This document shows positions 1 to 6,546 of a stretch of 10,078 nucleotides of DNA, one piece after another. How positions within the stretch are numbered: the first letter of the stretch is position 1; every line of letters begins with the position of its first letter. The stretch lies in contig JBBRUG010000220.1 of assembly GCA_038247995.1 (NCBI GenBank), forward strand, positions 1 to 10,078, given 5' to 3'. The translations under genes were made by a program, and so were the position numbers. The stretch is from JBBRUG01 sp038247995 (GTDB taxonomy: Bacteria > Chloroflexota > Chloroflexia > Chloroflexales > Chloroflexaceae). The notes under the pieces are model-generated. The model was given only the letters and a program-made list of their open reading frames with translations, did not search any database and had not been told where the DNA came from.

Positions 1-84
1 CACCCGAACCGCGCCGAAGGACGAACGCGGGCTGCGCCCGCTCCGAACCTCACCCGAACCGCGCCGAAGGACGAACGACGAACG
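1..84. repeat. 27-bp direct repeat, two copies 50 bp apart
   Basis: Positions 1-27 and 51-77 are identical over 27 bp (both begin CACCCGAACCGCGCC and end GACGAACG), a period of 50 bp. The last 7 bases (ACGAACG, 71-77) are repeated once more at 78-84. Between the copies, GCGGGC-TGC-GCCCGC (27-41) forms a small perfect hairpin. The first copy touches the window edge, so the array may extend further left. No coding frame is evident. It resembles a degenerate intergenic repeat array; its function is unknown. Confidence 0.75.
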
Positions 85-254
85 CCTCTTGACGATTCTA
101 TAGCACAGGGTTGGCCTTGTACGAAAGCATCCCATCAGTTGGGGTAACAAGGTCTTCACTGTCCACCTGTCCAGGCTAAAAAACTAGCCGGCTTACCAGG
201 CCGAATCTCACCACCTGCCGGACGCACATAAACACTACATAGACGACCATGGTT
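85..254. other. gene-free leader region
   Basis: I see no gene, tRNA or recognisable riboswitch here. The only structure noticed is a short hairpin, GGCTA-aaaaac-TAGCC (174-189), and a weak 6-bp pairing of CCTTGT near 114 with ACAAGG near 147. It is probably untranslated DNA upstream of the UspA gene. Confidence 0.5.
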
Positions 255-286
255 AGGAGTCAGGAGTCAGGAGTCAGGTGGCACAA
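255..286. repeat. heptamer tandem repeat (AGGAGTC)x3 with conserved tail
   Basis: AGGAGTC occurs three times in a row (255-261, 262-268, 269-275), followed by AGGTGGCACAA (276-286). A second array at 4289-4320 has the same period and ends in AGGAGGCACAA, matching 10 of 11 tail bases. The two are therefore likely copies of one dispersed element, resembling the short tandemly repeated heptamers described in cyanobacteria. Only the resemblance in period is claimed. Confidence 0.8.
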
Positions 287-308
287 TATGCTTTAAGCTA
301 CTTGTTTC

Positions 309-332
309 ATCGATATGAATCGATATAAGGAG
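309..332 (+). promoter_or_regulatory. ATCGATAT direct repeat and ribosome binding site of uspA
   Basis: ATCGATAT occurs at 309-316 and 319-326, separated by GA, and each copy contains the palindrome ATCGAT. AAGGAG (327-332) follows immediately and is a good Shine-Dalgarno sequence for ATG at 336 (3 nt gap) or 339 (6 nt gap). An in-frame ATG at 315 lies within the repeat, upstream of the AAGGAG, and is unlikely to be used. Whether the direct repeat binds a regulator is speculation. Confidence 0.5.
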
Positions 333-335
333 CCC

Positions 336-1268
336 ATGATGATAGCCAAACCGCTTGATTCACTCAAACTGCTCGTTCCACTTGATGGTTCGCCACTGGC
401 GGAGCAGGCACTCCCGTATGTGCGCATGTTCGCTAGCCTTGCACCAACCGAAGCTCACCTCATGCGTATTATTGTACCGTCGGTCCTGGAAACGCTCACG
501 CGCTACGAGGAAGTCTTTCTGAGCGCCGCCAGCGACACACTCGGCAATCATGCCGAGCAGGTCGAGCGTATGCATGAGGCACTGAATGAAGAAGCGCTAC
601 GGTATTTGGCCACGCAGGCCGCACTGCTGAAGGATATTCCGACCCGTGCAGATGTTGCCTTTGGCGCACCGGCCGAACTAATTGCGGCGGCGGCAAGCGG
701 CCACACTATGGTCGTAATGGTAACCCACGGCCACAGCGGTATGTTGCGTTGGGCGATCGGTAGTGTAACCGCCCGCGTGCTCCAAATGGCTGAACAGCCG
801 GTGCTGGTGATCCGCAGCAGCGATAAACTGCCGGCCACCATCAAGGCGCCGCGCCGAATCATGGTTGCGCTCGACGGTTCACCGGGGGCTGAACGCGCCT
901 TGCCACTGGCCGTGCATCTTGCACGCATCGCTGGCGCCGAACTGCTGCTCACCCAGGTGATCGAGCCGGCCGAAGGTTATTGGTTCAAGATGAGCGCCGA
1001 TGAGGCCGTTGGCCGCCTGCGCGAGTTGGCCTTCAGTTATCTTGAGCGTATCGCCGAAGGGCTGCGCCGCGACGCAAAGCTCAACGTCACAACCACCGTT
1101 CCCATCGGCCATGTTGCCGAGGAGCTTGTTCAAGAGATTGAGCGTAAACACATCGACCTGGTGGCGCTGGGACGCCGTGGCTTCGGCGGCGCGCGGTCAA
1201 TATTCCTTGGCGGCACCACCGAGAAAGTAAGCCAGGCTAGCCCGGTGCCGTTGCTGGTAACGGGGTAA
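336..1268 (+). CDS. tandem-domain universal stress protein (UspA family)
   Basis: The 310-residue cytoplasmic protein is built of two UspA domains, about residues 8-160 and 172-310. The repeat is visible in the sequence: LLVPLDGSPLAEQALP (12-27) and IMVALDGSPGAERALP (175-190). UspA domains bind ATP through G-2X-G-9X-G(S/T). Domain 1 keeps the later part (G132, nine residues, G142-S143) but has V129 at the first Gly position. Domain 2 has G279, G282 and G292, but Gly replaces the final Ser/Thr. ATP binding is therefore plausible but not assured. Such proteins are linked to survival under stress; the molecular role here is unknown. ATG 336 or 339 is preferred over ATG 315 because AAGGAG lies at 327-332. 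The gene stands alone and is convergent with the MFS gene. Confidence 0.92.
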   Translation: MMIAKPLDSLKLLVPLDGSPLAEQALPYVRMFASLAPTEAHLMRIIVPSVLETLTRYEEVFLSAASDTLGNHAEQVERMHEALNEEALRYLATQAALLKDIPTRADVAFGAPAELIAAAASGHTMVVMVTHGHSGMLRWAIGSVTARVLQMAEQPVLVIRSSDKLPATIKAPRRIMVALDGSPGAERALPLAVHLARIAGAELLLTQVIEPAEGYWFKMSADEAVGRLRELAFSYLERIAEGLRRDAKLNVTTTVPIGHVAEELVQEIERKHIDLVALGRRGFGGARSIFLGGTTEKVSQASPVPLLVTG

Positions 1269-1288
1269 GGCAGGGCAGTAGGCTAGGG

Positions 1289-1310
1289 CGGGCGCGTCGT
1301 GACGCGCCCG
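1289..1310. terminator. strong hairpin between convergent genes
   Basis: CGGGCGCGTC (1289-1298) and GACGCGCCCG (1301-1310) are perfect reverse complements separated by GT, a 10-bp GC-rich stem (in practice 9 bp with a CGTG loop). It lies 20 bp after the uspA stop and 16 bp beyond the MFS stop, where a bidirectional terminator is expected. There is no U-tract on either side, so it may be a stability hairpin and not a classical intrinsic terminator. Confidence 0.55.
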
Positions 1311-1326
1311 TAGGGAGCGGAATACG

Positions 1327-2523
1327 TTAGTCTGCCGCAGCGGGCGCCGGTACAGGGGTTGCAACCTGGCGCCCCGGCAGCGTAAGGGCGAGCAGCGCGG
1401 CCGGGATGCCGAGCAAGGTCATCCAGACCATCACACTTGTCAGGCCATATTGGTCGGCGCTGAGGCCGGCAAGCCAGGTGCCGATCGCGCCTGTTGCAAA
1501 GGTGAAGCCGAGGATCAGCCCGGCGGCGAAGCCCTGCTTTACCGGCAGCAAGCGCTGTGCATATACCACCAGCACGCTGTGCTGCCCCCCCACGAGAAGC
1601 CCCGTGAAGGCACAGGCAATAAAGGCCAACGGGATCGACGGCGTGAGCAAGCAGACCAACCCGGCCGGGACGCCGGCGAGCAGCGGCCAGAAAATGGCCG
1701 TCCGCATCCCCAAACGATCGGCGATATTGCCGCTGATCACCTGCCCAATCGCCCCGGCGCCCATAAACACCCCCGCCATCAAACCATACAGCGCCGGGTC
1801 CCACCCCCGGTCGCTGAACAGCTTCGGCAGGAACGACATGTAGACCTGCTGGATCGACGAGCGCACCGCTACAAGCACGATAAAGCCCGCCACCAGCGCG
1901 ATTGCCAGGTTGGTCCACACTTGCTTCGGACGCGGCGCTGCGGCGCGGGTCCGCCGAACAATGCCGCGCTCCTGACCGCTGGCGCCAAAGAGCATCCCGG
2001 CGGGAATGAGCGCCAATGCGGCAAGCGGGATGATTCCCCGTGCGCCGAAGCTCCCAGCGAGCGCGCCGGCGAGAAACGGCCCAACGGCCAGGCCGATCTG
2101 GCCGAAGAAGAAGAAGAACGAGGTGGAACTGGCCGGACGATCGGGCGCCGCTACGGCCGAGCCGGCCGCGCCGATCGGATGGAACAGGCCACTACCGAGC
2201 GGCGCCAGCAGGAAGACCGGCAAGAGTAGTTCCCAGGTGGGCGCAAATGCCACCAACCCATAGAACACCGCCATCCAGACGACGCTGGCGCCGGCGAGCA
2301 GCATAGTGCGGCCGGGCACTTTGTCGGAAAGCCAGCCGAAGAGCGGCTGCGAGAGCGAGCCGACGAGCAGATAAATCGTTAGCGCCAGGCCGATCTGGGC
2401 ATTGCTGAGGCCCAGCGGCACCGCCAGCACAGCCAATAACACCGCGCCGACACTATTCAGCACATCAACCACAAAGTGGCCGCTGGCCACGGCCACAAAC
2501 ATTCGATTACGCCACAACTTCAT
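1327..2523 (-). CDS. MFS transporter, fosmidomycin-resistance (Fsr)-like
   Basis: The 398-residue hydrophobic protein has the length and pattern of a 12-helix major facilitator. Motif A between helices 2 and 3 is visible as GWLSDKVPGR (63-72), with a degenerate second copy, GNIADRLGMR, in the C-terminal half. The N-terminal HFVVD, LGLSNAQIGL and SQPLFGWLSD and the later GSGLFHPIGAAG resemble the Fsr branch of drug exporters, known from fosmidomycin efflux; the actual substrate cannot be read from sequence. An in-frame TTG start at 2550 would add nine residues, but they fall inside a palindromic repeat. ATG 2523, preceded by a weak GGAA, is therefore preferred. It lies 67 bp downstream of the amidohydrolase on the same strand and may be co-transcribed with it. 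Confidence 0.88.
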   Translation of the reverse strand: MKLWRNRMFVAVASGHFVVDVLNSVGAVLLAVLAVPLGLSNAQIGLALTIYLLVGSLSQPLFGWLSDKVPGRTMLLAGASVVWMAVFYGLVAFAPTWELLLPVFLLAPLGSGLFHPIGAAGSAVAAPDRPASSTSFFFFFGQIGLAVGPFLAGALAGSFGARGIIPLAALALIPAGMLFGASGQERGIVRRTRAAAPRPKQVWTNLAIALVAGFIVLVAVRSSIQQVYMSFLPKLFSDRGWDPALYGLMAGVFMGAGAIGQVISGNIADRLGMRTAIFWPLLAGVPAGLVCLLTPSIPLAFIACAFTGLLVGGQHSVLVVYAQRLLPVKQGFAAGLILGFTFATGAIGTWLAGLSADQYGLTSVMVWMTLLGIPAALLALTLPGRQVATPVPAPAAAD

Positions 2524-2538
2524 AATATTATTCCACAC

Positions 2539-2571
2539 GGGTAGCGCCAACCCGTCGGGTCGGCGCTACCC
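2539..2571. repeat. palindromic repeat / hairpin between amidohydrolase and MFS genes
   Basis: GGGTAGCGCC (2539-2548) pairs with GGCGCTACCC (2562-2571). Inside, ACCC (2550-2553) pairs with GGGT (2557-2560) around GTC, leaving one A/C mismatch, so almost the whole 33 bp folds. A 14-bp part, GGGTCGGCGCTACC (2557-2570), is repeated exactly at 2582-2595, where it supplies the amidohydrolase stop codon (TAG, complement of 2591-2593). No U-tract follows on the minus strand. It could be a REP-like element or an attenuating hairpin ahead of the MFS gene. Confidence 0.7.
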
Positions 2572-2590
2572 TCTACCTGATGGGTCGGCG

Positions 2591-4198
2591 CTACCGTTCA
2601 TACACTACTTTCCCATCAACAATCGTCATTGCCGCCGTGATCGCGTGTAGATCGTTCGGAGCGCAGCGGAACGGGTCGCCGGTGAGCACGGCCATGTCGG
2701 CGAGCATGCCCGTTGCCAGCGTGCCGCGCCGCCCGGCTTCGCCGCTGCACAGCGCCGGGCCGACACAGTAGGCGTGCATTGTCTCGGCGATACTGAGCCG
2801 CTGTTCAGGATACCAACCGCCCTCGGGATGGCCGCCGGGGCGCTGGCGGGTAACGGCGGCATGGACACCGAGCCAGGGGTTCATACTTTCAACCGGCGCG
2901 TCCGAGCCGAAGGCAAGTTGCGCGCCGCTCTTGAGCAGGCTGCGCCAGGCGTAGGCCGTAGCGCAGCGCGGCCCCCACAGTTCGTTGGCCGTCTCGATAT
3001 CGCTAGTGCAGTGGATCGGCTGCATACTGGCGATGACGCCAAGCTGAGCAAACCGCGGAATGTCGGCGGCATGCAGCGCCTGGCAATGCTCAATCCGATG
3101 CGGCAGCGCCAGGGCCGGCGCATCCTCAGGGGCATGCTGTTGGGCGTGTTCAATTGCATCGAGCACGCGCCGATTCGCCGCGTCGCCGATGGCATGGACA
3201 ATCATAGCAATCCCGGCATTGTGCGCACGAGTGACAATATCGAGCAATTCAGGCTGTTCAATTACGGCCAGGCCGAAGTGGCGTCGCCCTTCGTAGTGGG
3301 TCAGCATCTCGGCGCTCTCGGAGCCGAGCGAGCCGTCGGCGAAGAGCTTGAGTGCGCCGATGCGCAACCAGTCGTCGCCCACGCCGCTGCGCAACCCGAG
3401 CGTAATCGCCTGATCGAGATGCGCCGCTGCGAGATGCGCCAGGCAGCGCACCTGAAGTTCACCACGCTGGTAAAGCGTCTGCATAGCGCGCAACGTCTCG
3501 GGGGCGCTTTCGGGGTTGGTGCCGGGCGGCGCCTGCACGCTGGTAATCCCGTAGCTCAGGGCCTCACGCAGGGCGATTTGCAGCCCTTCAATGCGCTCGG
3601 CATCGCTTTGGGTCGGCACCACGGCGCGCACCAGATCCATCGCCGTTTCAGTGAGAATGCCGGTCGGTTCGCCGTCGCGGTCGCGGCGGATCTGCCCGCC
3701 CGCCGGGTCGGCGGTGGCAGCAGTGATCCCGGCGAGGGCGAGGGCGCGGCTGTTCACCCAGATCGAGTGACCGTCTTTGCGGGACAAAATCGCCGGGCGA
3801 TCCGGGCAGACGGCGTCGAGATCGGCGCGCGTAGGCCAGCGCCCGCCCCAGGGGATGTGATCCCAGCCGCCGCCGCGCAGCCAGGCGTCATCAGGCAAGA
3901 TTGCCGCCCGTTCGGCGATGACCTGTTGCGCCGCTTCCAGGCTGGCCGTGCCGCCGAGGCGCACTTCGCGCTGGCCCAACCCTTGCCAGACAATATGCAC
4001 ATGCGCGTCGGTGAGGCCCGGCACAACCGCGCGCCCATTCAGGTTAATCATCTCGGCGCGACCACCGGTGGCAGCCTGGATGCGCCCCTCCGTGCCCACA
4101 GCCAACACACGGCCATCGCGAACAGCGATCGCACGGGCAACGGGCATTTCAGGATTCAGAGTATAGATCGGACCATTGTAGAGGACGAGGGTGGACAT
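2591..4198 (-). CDS. YtcJ-type metal-dependent amidohydrolase (Amidohydro_3 family)
   Basis: The 535-residue protein matches the usual length of the Amidohydro_3/YtcJ group, cytoplasmic hydrolases of C-N bonds with a TIM-barrel core. Metal-site features are visible: DAHVH (H66, H68), ALKLFADGS with K284 as the candidate bridging lysine, HAIGDAANRR (H335), RIEHC (H371) and GSDAPVES (D433). The N-terminal small beta domain (about 1-60) and its C-terminal return (about 490-535, ending in TIVDGKVVYE) are both present, so the gene looks complete. The substrate is unknown; characterised relatives include N-substituted formamide deformylase. Start ATG 4198 is chosen because AGGAG lies 7 nt upstream; the frame is open 16 codons further to 4246 without support. 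It is probably the first gene of a unit with the MFS exporter. Confidence 0.92.
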   Translation of the reverse strand: MSTLVLYNGPIYTLNPEMPVARAIAVRDGRVLAVGTEGRIQAATGGRAEMINLNGRAVVPGLTDAHVHIVWQGLGQREVRLGGTASLEAAQQVIAERAAILPDDAWLRGGGWDHIPWGGRWPTRADLDAVCPDRPAILSRKDGHSIWVNSRALALAGITAATADPAGGQIRRDRDGEPTGILTETAMDLVRAVVPTQSDAERIEGLQIALREALSYGITSVQAPPGTNPESAPETLRAMQTLYQRGELQVRCLAHLAAAHLDQAITLGLRSGVGDDWLRIGALKLFADGSLGSESAEMLTHYEGRRHFGLAVIEQPELLDIVTRAHNAGIAMIVHAIGDAANRRVLDAIEHAQQHAPEDAPALALPHRIEHCQALHAADIPRFAQLGVIASMQPIHCTSDIETANELWGPRCATAYAWRSLLKSGAQLAFGSDAPVESMNPWLGVHAAVTRQRPGGHPEGGWYPEQRLSIAETMHAYCVGPALCSGEAGRRGTLATGMLADMAVLTGDPFRCAPNDLHAITAAMTIVDGKVVYER

Positions 4199-4251
4199 CG
4201 GCGATCTCCTCAGGGTTATCTCGCAAGGGCACTGCGACAAGCGCATGTTCT

Positions 4252-4280
4252 ATCGTACGCGGGGCATGGCCTGATGTCAA
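4252..4280 (-). promoter_or_regulatory. sigma-70-type promoter of the amidohydrolase gene
   Basis: Read on the minus strand, TTGACA (complement of 4275-4280) is followed by a 17-bp spacer and TACGAT (complement of 4252-4257). That is a perfect -35, optimal spacing and a 4-of-6 match to the -10. The expected start of transcription near 4245 gives a leader of about 47 nt ending in AGGAG and ATG 4198. The heptamer array at 4289-4320 begins 8 bp upstream of the -35. The pattern match is direct; its use in vivo is inferred. Confidence 0.65.
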
Positions 4281-4288
4281 ACAGAGCC

Positions 4289-4320
4289 AGGAGCCAGGAT
4301 TCAGGATTCAGGAGGCACAA
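4289..4320. repeat. second heptamer tandem repeat with conserved tail
   Basis: AGGAGCC (4289-4295), AGGATTC (4296-4302) and AGGATTC (4303-4309) are followed by AGGAGGCACAA (4310-4320). A further degenerate unit (AGAGCC) precedes them. The 7-bp period and the tail match the array at 255-286. It lies in the 232-bp gap between the divergent amidohydrolase and metallopeptidase genes. Confidence 0.75.
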
Positions 4321-4387
4321 GCCACGAGTAGTCGAGCTTTCCCGCACGGAGTCTGCCTGTTAACGTTACGGAGGCGCGGAGAGCGGT

Positions 4388-4421
4388 ATGCTTAAGCATG
4401 ATGGTGCTTATCAATGAGGAG
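4388..4421 (+). promoter_or_regulatory. 12-bp palindrome and ribosome binding site of the metallopeptidase
   Basis: ATGCTTAAGCAT (4388-4399) is a perfect 12-bp palindrome. It lies 31 nt before ATG 4431. GAGGAG (4416-4421) is a strong Shine-Dalgarno sequence 9 nt before ATG 4431 and lies downstream of the alternative in-frame ATG at 4398, so it decides the start. The palindrome may be an operator; a similar GCTT-T-AAGC dyad occurs at 290-298 before uspA. I found no convincing -35/-10 pair on this strand. Confidence 0.4.
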
Positions 4422-4430
4422 AGCACTGTA

Positions 4431-6542
4431 ATGCGTACCATAGCTTTCTTTAGCCTCGTAACGCTTCTCTTCCTGGTCGTTGCTATCAGCCCCTCGCCGG
4501 CGCATGCCGTCGCCCCGCCTAATCTGTTGCCCAATGCGAGCTTCGAGATCGGTGAGGAATACGACCCGAATGCTTCACCGACAGGGTGGGATAAGGCGAT
4601 GTACGAGCATACCGCCTGGCTAACTTGGGATGACGAGCACGCTCTGGTTGGACGACGCAGCGTCAAGATCAGTGCACCGACGCCAAATGACGCGCAGTGG
4701 ATCACTAGCGTAGCCGTTCAACCAAACACGCTCTATTTGCTCTCGGGCTGGATCAAAACCGAGGACGTTGCGCATAACTCATATATCGTCGATGCAGGCG
4801 CCAACCTGAGTCTTAGCGGCACATGGCAGCGCACGCCGGGCATCTTCGGCACCACCGACTGGACGTACGTCCACATGCGATTCGAAACGGATGACACAGG
4901 GTTGGTGAGGATCGGTGCCCGGCTCGGCTACTGGGCCGGAACAACCACCGGCACGGCATGGTTCGACGGCTTGCAGCTTACACCAATCGATAACAGCAGC
5001 CCGGTACCGAACTGGAAAATCCTGGTTTTGATCTATGAGCGCACCGAATTAACCTACAGCGACACCCACGGCGTGGAACGCCACCTGATCGCGCAAATGA
5101 GTGCAGATGAACGCGAACGCGCCGCCCGCGAGGCGACGACGTTTGTCACCACGGATATCCCGGCGCTGAACAGCGGCATAATGACGCCGACGATCACGAT
5201 CCATTACCCCGGCACGCTGCCGAGTTTGAGCCGAACCGGCGCCGGTTGGTGGCCCGCCCCGCAAGATACACTCGCCGATCGCGATCCAAACTTCGACTCG
5301 GTGATCGTAATCTGGGATCCGCGCACCGTCGACCAGAACACCGGCGAACAGATCTGGATCGGCACAGCTGCGGGATTGGCTTCCTATATGGGCACTGAGC
5401 AGACCTACTATGCGCAGATCATTGAGTCGACCGGCTATGGCAATCGTAATGTGTTCAAGCACGAATGGGGCCACTCGATCCTGTTCTATTTCGAAGCGCT
5501 CGGTGGATCGCCATTGCCAATCGTCACGAATCACGCCGAAGTGGGCCAGTATGTCCATTGCCCGACCAGCGAACCGTATGTCTGGATCGACGAAACCGCA
5601 GCCAACCCGATCCCCAACTCGATCTACAACAACGACTCTGGCTTTACCCACGACTATTATTCGGGAACCGTCGCTACGGCCGATCAGCCGACGCGCTGCC
5701 TGGGCATTCCGCATGAGGCGTGGGCCGCCGGCGGGCCGGTCAGTCATTACGGTGTGTATCCGTACTATCACCAGTTCAGCCTTGCCACCGAGCATCTGGA
5801 AGCGACCGCCGTATCCGGCACGACAACGACCTACGAGCTCATTCTGACGAATACCGGCAACCTCACCGATACGTTCAGTATCGATCCGGATGCTTCAGCC
5901 TGGCCGCTCGCTGCGCCTGCCGATACGGCGCCAATCGGCCCCGGCCAACAGGGGGTAATCGCCGTTACCGTAGCCATCCCGCCCAATACAATGGGTGGAT
6001 CAACCGCCACGGCCCGGCTTGCGATCACCTCAACCAACGACCCGGAGCAAGCAGCCGAGGTATTCCTCACAACACACGCCGAACGGCTTTACGGCCTACA
6101 ACTACAGCCCGACGCAACCGAACAGACGGGTAAGCCGGGCGCGATCGTGCATTACAGCCTGGCGCTCACTAATACCGGCAACCTCACCGATACGATCACA
6201 ATTGAGTTTAGGGGGAATCGCTGGCCCATCAAGCTTCCGACCGATGTGATTGTCCTTGAGCGTGACGTGCACATTACGATCAGCGTAAATGTCACGATCC
6301 CAAGCGGAACAGCCGCTAGCGCGGCGGATCGCGTTACCGTGCTGGCGACGTCGCAGGGAAGCCAGGTTCAAGTAGCCGCGACCCTCACGACCAGGACGCC
6401 GGCGGCAGCGCCGGTATACCGGATCTGGCTGCCGCATCTGCGCGGGTCAGGGCCGGATCGGCTACAGAATGGCAGCATGCCGTCTGGGTTGCAGTTCTTG
6501 CTGAAGGCTGAGGCGCATCGTGTTGTAGCATTGCTACAATAG
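4431..6542 (+). CDS. secreted multidomain HExxH metallopeptidase, family unassigned
   Basis: The 703-residue exported protein has a classical signal peptide: MR, a hydrophobic stretch at about residues 5-19, and likely AHA cleavage after A26. Residues 31-190 (NLLPNASFE, then alternating strands ending FDGLQLTPI) look like a carbohydrate-binding CBM4/9-type jelly roll. Residues 195-450 form a domain I cannot name, with H344-E-W-G-H348 inside KHEWGHSILFYFEAL. HExxH is the zinc site and general base of many metallopeptidases, but no metzincin xxGxxH follows; E355 or a later His is a possible third ligand. This domain has two cysteines, which could form a disulfide. Two NEW3-like beta-sandwich repeats follow, each carrying NTGNLTDT (474-481, 581-588). 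YRIWLPHL (663-670) resembles the WLP/YLP motif near the C-terminus of Chloroflexota secreted proteins, but here 31 more residues follow. It probably cleaves an extracellular protein or glycoprotein. It diverges from the amidohydrolase, and rtcB starts 4 bp after its stop. Confidence 0.8.
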   Translation: MRTIAFFSLVTLLFLVVAISPSPAHAVAPPNLLPNASFEIGEEYDPNASPTGWDKAMYEHTAWLTWDDEHALVGRRSVKISAPTPNDAQWITSVAVQPNTLYLLSGWIKTEDVAHNSYIVDAGANLSLSGTWQRTPGIFGTTDWTYVHMRFETDDTGLVRIGARLGYWAGTTTGTAWFDGLQLTPIDNSSPVPNWKILVLIYERTELTYSDTHGVERHLIAQMSADERERAAREATTFVTTDIPALNSGIMTPTITIHYPGTLPSLSRTGAGWWPAPQDTLADRDPNFDSVIVIWDPRTVDQNTGEQIWIGTAAGLASYMGTEQTYYAQIIESTGYGNRNVFKHEWGHSILFYFEALGGSPLPIVTNHAEVGQYVHCPTSEPYVWIDETAANPIPNSIYNNDSGFTHDYYSGTVATADQPTRCLGIPHEAWAAGGPVSHYGVYPYYHQFSLATEHLEATAVSGTTTTYELILTNTGNLTDTFSIDPDASAWPLAAPADTAPIGPGQQGVIAVTVAIPPNTMGGSTATARLAITSTNDPEQAAEVFLTTHAERLYGLQLQPDATEQTGKPGAIVHYSLALTNTGNLTDTITIEFRGNRWPIKLPTDVIVLERDVHITISVNVTIPSGTAASAADRVTVLATSQGSQVQVAATLTTRTPAAAPVYRIWLPHLRGSGPDRLQNGSMPSGLQFLLKAEAHRVVALLQ
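5850..6194 (+). repeat. 24-bp exact direct repeat inside the metallopeptidase gene
   Basis: Positions 5850-5873 and 6171-6194 are identical over 24 bp and encode NTGNLTDT in both beta-sandwich repeats, exactly 321 bp (107 codons) apart. The flanking sequence has diverged. This supports the two C-terminal modules having arisen by internal duplication, with this loop conserved or homogenised. Confidence 0.8.
6523..6539. repeat. inverted repeat over the metallopeptidase stop / rtcB start
   Basis: TTGTAGC (6523-6529) and GCTACAA (6533-6539) are perfect reverse complements around ATT. The hairpin ends one base before the TAG stop (6540-6542) and 7 nt before the rtcB ATG (6547). TACAAT (6535-6540) resembles a -10 box, but I find no matching -35, and rtcB has no Shine-Dalgarno sequence. 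It could be a weak terminator, an operator, or the source of a leaderless rtcB transcript. Confidence 0.45.
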
Positions 6543-6546
6543 CCCT

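Noticed and set aside
1..84. possible CRISPR array
   Set aside because: There are only two repeat copies and one spacer, the spacer is itself a hairpin, and no cas gene is present.
1450..2229. 259-codon plus-strand frame opposite the MFS gene
   Set aside because: The product is highly charged, low in hydrophobic structure and without motifs, which is typical of the complement of a membrane-protein gene.
2774..4363. 529-codon open frame on the plus strand
   Set aside because: It lies antisense to the amidohydrolase, whose motifs and ribosome binding site are unmistakable; the frame has no recognisable domain and is explained by GC-rich codon bias.
5049..5795. 248-codon minus-strand frame inside the metallopeptidase
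   Set aside because: It is antisense to the conserved HExxH domain and is Arg/Asp/Val-rich without recognisable motifs.
6535..6540. TACAAT as a firm promoter for rtcB
   Set aside because: There is no -35 match at 15-19 bp and no extended -10, and the sequence is part of an inverted repeat; kept only as a possibility.
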